From Chloroflexota bacterium (GTDB taxonomy: Bacteria > Chloroflexota > UBA11872 > UBA12225), in the NCBI GenBank assembly GCA_947446285.1, contig CANFGH010000008.1, positions 1 to 55,751 on the forward strand: 55,751 bases of DNA. Reading direction: 5' to 3'. A program made the translations under genes and the position numbers. Positions 52,043 to 55,751 of this stretch are shown piece by piece. Within the stretch, counting starts at the first letter, position 1. Every line of letters begins with the position of its first letter. The notes under the pieces were generated by a model. It saw nothing but the letters and a program-made list of their open reading frames with translations, had not been told where the DNA came from and did no database searches.

Positions 52043-52312
52043 ATGTCTGACCTACTTGAAGAACTTGACAGAAAATGGAATCGACTTATCACAGTACAGA
52101 ATGTCGTCAAGGAGGCACGAGACCTCCTGTGGGAAAGCTCGGACAAGACCAATGAGGACATTGCCCAATCCTTGACGGTCACATACAGCTTGCTCGGTGC
52201 GCGCATCCTGGCGGTCGGTCACCTCATGGACCAGGAGGCCGAGCGGCTTGGCTACGAGATGGACGACGACATTGGGATCTATCCCGATCCGGTTCTCTGG
52301 AACTGTCGCTAG
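52043..52312 (+). CDS. Small helical hypothetical protein
   Basis: An 89-residue protein starting at ATG 52043 with GGAGG ten bases upstream; the frame extends to 51953. It is almost entirely helical, with an amphipathic start (MSDLLEELDRKWNRLITVQNV) and an acidic tail (YEMDDDIGIYPDPV). No domain is recognised. It sits between the two paralogous phosphoesterase genes, 28 bases before the second, consistent with a partner or regulatory subunit. That role is inference. Confidence 0.6.
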   Translation: MSDLLEELDRKWNRLITVQNVVKEARDLLWESSDKTNEDIAQSLTVTYSLLGARILAVGHLMDQEAERLGYEMDDDIGIYPDPVLWNCR

Positions 52313-52340
52313 TCACTGGAGTCGAGAGGACCTGAACCAC

Positions 52341-53360
52341 ATGACACATCCGAATACGCACGGGGACCGGAACGGATCATCCGACGGCGTACCCGTCCTT
52401 CCGGGACGGCATCGCGCATTGGTGGTTGCCGACATCCATAGCAATATCCAGGCGCTCGACGCCGTTCTGGCGCACGTGCGTGGGCAGGGAGGGTTCACGG
52501 AAGTCTGGGTCCTGGGTGATGTCATGGGGTACGGCCCCAACCCGAACGAGGTGGTCACGCGCCCACGCGACTTGCAGGCGTCGGGGATACCGGTCCGTGC
52601 CGTCGGGGGCAATCATGACCATGCGGTCGTTGGCAAGCGGGATGCCCATCGCACCATGGGTGGGCATCCCGCGGTGGCGTCTGACTGGACGGCGGGTGTC
52701 ATCGACGCGGTCTCGCACGCGTGGTTGGAAGCGCTGCCGGATACGGTGGAAGTGGGACCGGTTGACCGGCGCGGTGTCCCCCTCTTCACGCTGGTCCATG
52801 GGGTGCCAACGTCGCCACAGGACCGGTACACCCACGAACGCGGGCAGGCGCGCCGGGCGTTGGGGCAGATCGCCACACGCCATCTGGTGACCGGACACAC
52901 GCACCTGCTGCTCGCGCTGCGCTTTGCGGACGACCAGATCGGCACGGTTCATCCGGACCGGTTGCGCACTGGCAACGGCACGTCATTCGAGATTGCCGGA
53001 GGTCGGTTCGTCCTGAACCCCGGATCGGTTGGGCAACCCCGCGATGGTGATCCCCGGGCGTCATGCCTTGTCCTGGACTTTGGTGCGACTGAATCCGAAG
53101 GCGTTGTGGTGGCGGTGCACCGGGTGTCCTATGACATCGCGACGGTGCAGTCGCGGATCCGGGAGGCCGGGTTGCCACGTTACCCTCGCGATCGGCTTGC
53201 CGACCGGAAGGATGAGTGGACCGACTGGATGGTTGTCACGGGTGATGCGTGGTTGCAGCGTGACGCGGTCGATGCGCCACCGGCACCGTTTCCGGCGAGG
53301 CACGGCATACGGTCCCGGGCACGGGTACGCCAGAACCGGTGCGTTCGTCCGGCCCAATAG
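52341..53360 (+). CDS. Metallophosphoesterase (YfcE/MJ0936-like), second copy
   Basis: A 339-residue phosphoesterase, paralogous to the one at 51020. ADIHSN (Asp31, His33), GDVMGYGP (Asp60), GNHDH (90-94), His in LVHGVP and GHTH are all present, so it is probably active. NPGSVGQPRDGDPRAS is nearly identical in both. A basic C-terminal extension after LADRKDEWTDW has no counterpart in the first copy. GAGAGGA lies upstream of ATG 52341; an earlier frame at 52197 overlaps the small gene. The duplicated enzymes with small neighbours and a vWA protein suggest one functional unit. Confidence 0.9.
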   Translation: MTHPNTHGDRNGSSDGVPVLPGRHRALVVADIHSNIQALDAVLAHVRGQGGFTEVWVLGDVMGYGPNPNEVVTRPRDLQASGIPVRAVGGNHDHAVVGKRDAHRTMGGHPAVASDWTAGVIDAVSHAWLEALPDTVEVGPVDRRGVPLFTLVHGVPTSPQDRYTHERGQARRALGQIATRHLVTGHTHLLLALRFADDQIGTVHPDRLRTGNGTSFEIAGGRFVLNPGSVGQPRDGDPRASCLVLDFGATESEGVVVAVHRVSYDIATVQSRIREAGLPRYPRDRLADRKDEWTDWMVVTGDAWLQRDAVDAPPAPFPARHGIRSRARVRQNRCVRPAQ

Positions 53361-53366
53361 GCGGGG

Positions 53367-54064
53367 CTACTTCTGCCGTTCGAGGATGCGCGTCATGTAC
53401 CGAGGCGCATCGAAAGGGTGCGGATTGCGTCGCACGAACTGGGCAACGACGGCGACGCGATGGATTATCAGCAACTCGATGATGAACTCGCCGGACAGGT
53501 CGGCGTAGTGGTATTGGGTAAGGGTTGCGAGGACGTCCGCATCCGGTGCAAGGATGGCGTGGGAAGCGGCCTCGAACTTCAGGGCGTCGTGCATCGAGAA
53601 CGGGCGATCCTGGAAGAGCCAGCGCATGTCGATAGCCATCCGGATCATTGCCCCCCGGCCCGTCGGACTTCGGCAGCGACACTTCGCTGGAATGCGATCA
53701 GTCGCTATGGATCGAGGGAGTTCTCGGTGAAGAACTGCGATGCGTCGGGCGATGCATCCATGGCTGACGGATCGACGGGCGTGTGGGTTCTGTCTGGGTT
53801 ATCACCACGCTATCGCCCATCGGCACCTATCCCATGCTCGCCTGTCAGGGGGAAGTCGGTTTCGTGGTCTTCCCTGCAGGAAAGTCGGATCGCGTTCAGG
53901 ACTGCTTCACCGACGAGTGGGATGCAACGGTGACCGGCGCGGAGACCATCAACGAGGAAGTTACTCGCGGTTGCGGTGTGCTCATCCGGCGCACTTGCAA
54001 AGTGGCAGACATGCAAGGGTGCAGAAACACGTTCTCGCAGGGAGCCAGCTACCAGGTCCATCAT
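53367..54064 (-). pseudogene. Broken MEDS-domain sensor gene
   Basis: Two halves of a MEDS (DcmR-type sensory) protein remain on the minus strand. The N-terminal part (from ATG about 54064) reads LHVCHFASAPDEHTATASNF and FLVDGLRAGHRCIPLV, typical of the domain. The same frame is then broken by TAG at 53810-53812, continues as VDPSAMDASPDASQFFTENS, meets a second TAG at 53705-53707 and continues as RLIAFQRSVAAEVRRAGG. A frame change near 53650 leads into the C-terminal half (MIRMAIDMRWLFQDRP to the end). MEDS proteins sense or relay small-molecule or stress signals. Three lesions make it nonfunctional. It converges on the phosphoesterase gene. Confidence 0.7.
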
Positions 54065-54391
54065 CGCCACTATGACATCTCGGGCTGTACGTACGGCGCC
54101 GGGACGCTTGCACGACAGTCTGTGAATTGCGGGTATCCGGACAGTGCGGGCGCGCATATGCTCACTTGACCGTCGGTGCCCCGAGTTCCTCGAAACATGT
54201 GCGAAGTGGCGATACGCCATCACGCCCATCTGCATAGTGCAAGCAATTTGTAAAGCACTGTTCGGGGCTCAAAACCCTGCATGTGATGGCGTCGAGATGG
54301 CGCACCCGGCCGACTGCAGTACTGCGATTGTCGCGATCCTGGCCATGGTTGTGGGGCGGTCCCATGTTTCACGGCGTTCCCAGTCAGATTG

Positions 54392-54425
54392 TGCCGGCGA
54401 GGGCGCCGGCGCTCCCAGCGGGCCG
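54392..54425. repeat. Family C palindrome, copy 3
   Basis: TGCCGGCGAGGGCGCCGGCG with tail CTCCCAG, in the first of two tandem repeat units upstream of the DUF5069 gene end. Confidence 0.7.
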
Positions 54426-54488
54426 TGTCAGGTGGGCATTAGGGCATGTCGCGCGGTCCCACCCTTCGCGGCGTGCCCGGAGAGATCA

Positions 54489-54520
54489 TGCCGGCGAGTA
54501 TGCCGGCGCTCCCAGGGGGG
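54489..54520. repeat. Family C palindrome, copy 4
   Basis: TGCCGGCGAGTATGCCGGCG with tail CTCCCAGGGG, in the second tandem unit. Stem GCCGGC/GCCGGC with a short loop. Confidence 0.7.
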
Positions 54521-54537
54521 TGTTGTGCGGTGACGGG

Positions 54538-54972
54538 TCAGGAGTGTCGGATGGGAATGTCGCGGCCTTCCTCGAAGTCGATGAGGTCGGCGTGGGTGGC
54601 GATGTCAGGACGGTCGGGTGCAACCTCTGCGCGTTCCTCGAGGAAACCCGCAAGGTTCTCGGGGTCGGGAACCCCGAGGAGGTGGGCGTTGAATGCGTCA
54701 ACGTCCTGTGGGGTTCGCTTGAGTGATGCGAGACATTCGGCAATATGCCTCCCGACGCCCGCATCGTCTGAGGAGGTGAGGGCGGCTGACTTGAAGTCGG
54801 AGGCATCTGACCCGAGGAAGGCGAAGAGTGCGCGGCTCATCCGGCAGGCGTAGGTATAGGCTCCCAGGGTTCCGGATGCATCGGCACGCGCCTTGTCGGC
54901 GGTACGCGCAACCATGGCGACACGGTTGACAGTGATCCTCGGGCTCCGCGGAAACGCTGTTGTCAAGTCCAT
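54538..54972 (-). CDS. DUF5069 family protein
   Basis: A 144-residue protein of the DUF5069 family. The characteristic opening MDLTTAFPRSPR, then ARTADKARADASGTLGAY and SRALFAFLGSDASDFKSA, are all present, and CLASLKRTPQDVDAFNAHLL follows. The function of the family is unknown; it is common in Chloroflexota and planctomycetes. I start at ATG 54972, with GGGAGG four bases upstream; 54984 is a longer option. It is on the same strand as, and 28 bases downstream of, the GH4 gene, so the two may be co-transcribed. Confidence 0.85.
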   Translation of the reverse strand: MDLTTAFPRSPRITVNRVAMVARTADKARADASGTLGAYTYACRMSRALFAFLGSDASDFKSAALTSSDDAGVGRHIAECLASLKRTPQDVDAFNAHLLGVPDPENLAGFLEERAEVAPDRPDIATHADLIDFEEGRDIPIRHS

Positions 54973-54999
54973 GTCGCCTCCCAATTGCAGTTGAGGTGG

Positions 55000-55751
55000 T
55001 CAGGCGAGGGCCGGCCGGCCCCGCGCACCGACAAGCCGCTTGGGGGTGAAGGTTGGGAGGGCGTCGCCGTGTGCCTCGACCAGTTCGTCGGTCATGCGCC
55101 AGATCTCATCGAGCGAGAGGACACTCGCCGTGTGCGGGTCGAGCATCACCGCTTGGTAGAGGGCGTCACGGTTGCCGGTCAGGGCGGCCTCGACGGCCAA
55201 CTGATGGACGGAGATGTGGGTCCGGTTCAGTCCGGCGACGCCACCCGGCAATTCACCGGCATGGCATGGCTGCAGTCCGGCCCGGTTGGTGAGGATAGGC
55301 ACTTCGACGATGGCGTCGGCGGGAAGGTTCGGGATCAGGGCGGCGGAACGACGGTCCATCGAGTTCGGGACGTTGCCGTTGAACGACCAGTCGACGTTCG
55401 CCTCGATGGCGCGGATGATGTAGGCCGCGTACTCGTGGCTGAGTTTCATCTCGATCGGCGCGCCGCTAGCCACCTCGGCACGTGTCTTCTCGAACGTCAC
55501 AAGATTTTCACTGCTCCGGCGCACATATTCGTCGATCGGGATGTCGAACTCGGCGATCAGGGCATCTCGCTTGATGAAGTAGGGGACGTACTCGGCCATG
55601 TGTTCCGAACTCTCGGTGACGAAGTAGCCAAGGCGTCGCATCATCTCGAAGCGCACCTTGTCGCGTCCGTAGACCGCTGGGTTGCCCATCGCATCCCACA
55701 GCGCAGGATAGGCATCGTGACCGTAGATGGTGAGATCAAGGAACCAGGCCA
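55000..55751 (-). CDS. Glycoside hydrolase family 4 (alpha-galactosidase-like), partial
   Basis: The C-terminal 250 residues of a GH4 enzyme; the N-terminal Rossmann part lies beyond the window edge. The frame is open from 55751 and enters at AWFLDLTIYGHDAYPALWD. FEMMRRLGYFVTESSEHMAEYVPYF is the family signature, followed by YIIRAIEANVDWSFNGNVPN and PNLPADAIVEVPILTNRAGLQP. GH4 enzymes use NAD and a divalent metal for redox-assisted hydrolysis, the metal Cys/His being N-terminal and out of view. It would release a hexose from oligosaccharides, in keeping with the importer genes. It is followed by DUF5069. Confidence 0.88.
   Translation of the reverse strand, partial: AWFLDLTIYGHDAYPALWDAMGNPAVYGRDKVRFEMMRRLGYFVTESSEHMAEYVPYFIKRDALIAEFDIPIDEYVRRSSENLVTFEKTRAEVASGAPIEMKLSHEYAAYIIRAIEANVDWSFNGNVPNSMDRRSAALIPNLPADAIVEVPILTNRAGLQPCHAGELPGGVAGLNRTHISVHQLAVEAALTGNRDALYQAVMLDPHTASVLSLDEIWRMTDELVEAHGDALPTFTPKRLVGARGRPALA

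Larger units (their letters stand above)
54065..54537. other. Intergenic region with tandem direct repeats
   Basis: No convincing gene. Two diverged direct repeats of about 73-75 bases (54356-54430 and 54453-54525) each contain a family C palindrome (54392-54425 and 54489-54520). An upstream plus-strand frame (53783-54169) overlaps the MEDS remnant and looks spurious. Confidence 0.6.

Noticed and set aside
16830-53812. TAG as a recoded sense codon, because five genes carry in-frame TAG or TGA at otherwise well-conserved places
   Set aside because: TAG ends intact genes such as those at 739-1368, 1622-3736 and 9074-9808, and most of the affected genes also need frameshifts. Decay explains all cases.
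53783-54169. A 128-codon plus-strand frame with several Cys
   Set aside because: It overlaps the MEDS remnant on the other strand, whose residues match a known domain far better.
453-54520. CRISPR arrays from the many short palindromic repeats
   Set aside because: Copies are isolated and scattered, with no regular spacing or unique spacers, and no cas gene is present.

Overview
The window is a GC-rich stretch of bacterial chromosome, probably from a Chloroflexota relative (Thermomicrobia-like). That placement is inference: it rests on the high GC content, lipoproteins with Ala/Pro/Thr linkers, an oversized HlyD lipoprotein with FtsX exporter parts, and the presence of DUF1080, DUF5069, DUF4188 and PIG-L proteins. 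I see no rRNA, tRNA, CRISPR array or intact prophage.

Layout. 1-1370: a cut-off gene, possibly a transposase, and an SDR oxidoreductase. 1485-9026: an exporter operon of membrane-fusion lipoprotein, double FtsX permease and two ATPases. 9062-13172: a DUF1080 protein, an MFS carrier, a PIG-L deacetylase and an AIM24-family protein. 13256-16759: a promoter followed by a complete carbohydrate ABC importer (binding lipoprotein and two permeases, no ATPase). 16830-17948: a wrecked formamidase/acetamidase gene. 18278-38383: a catabolic region with amidohydrolases, a two-gene phosphonate module (FAD oxidase and PhnX), an enolase-superfamily dehydratase, an SbtA-like bicarbonate permease, an alpha/beta hydrolase, an Fe-type alcohol dehydrogenase, two Gfo/Idh/MocA dehydrogenases, an FAH-family hydrolase, a GMP reductase-like enzyme, MoaA, a LysE exporter and a divergent IlvD/EDD dehydratase. 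The mix suggests scavenging of sugars, sugar acids, amides and phosphonates.

38384-44000 is a decaying region. It holds a broken nucleotidyltransferase beside an HTH partner, a broken 100-residue gene and a broken DUF998 membrane protein, interleaved with copies of a palindromic repeat and one intact peptide-type solute-binding protein. 44018-47469 holds DUF1801, a GT9 glycosyltransferase and a tail-anchored coiled-coil protein.

48008-53360 is the most distinctive block: a large von Willebrand A protein, two small unknown proteins and two paralogous metallophosphoesterases, all on one strand, most with strong ribosome-binding sites, with two unusually AT-rich leader regions. One leader contains an eight-codon micro-ORF. 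This is my best candidate for an undescribed system. The window ends with a broken MEDS-domain sensor gene, a DUF5069 gene and the C-terminal part of a family 4 glycosidase.

Four families of short palindromic repeats are scattered through the intergenic regions, and one copy lies in frame inside a Gfo/Idh gene. Five pseudogenes carry frameshifts and/or in-frame stops.
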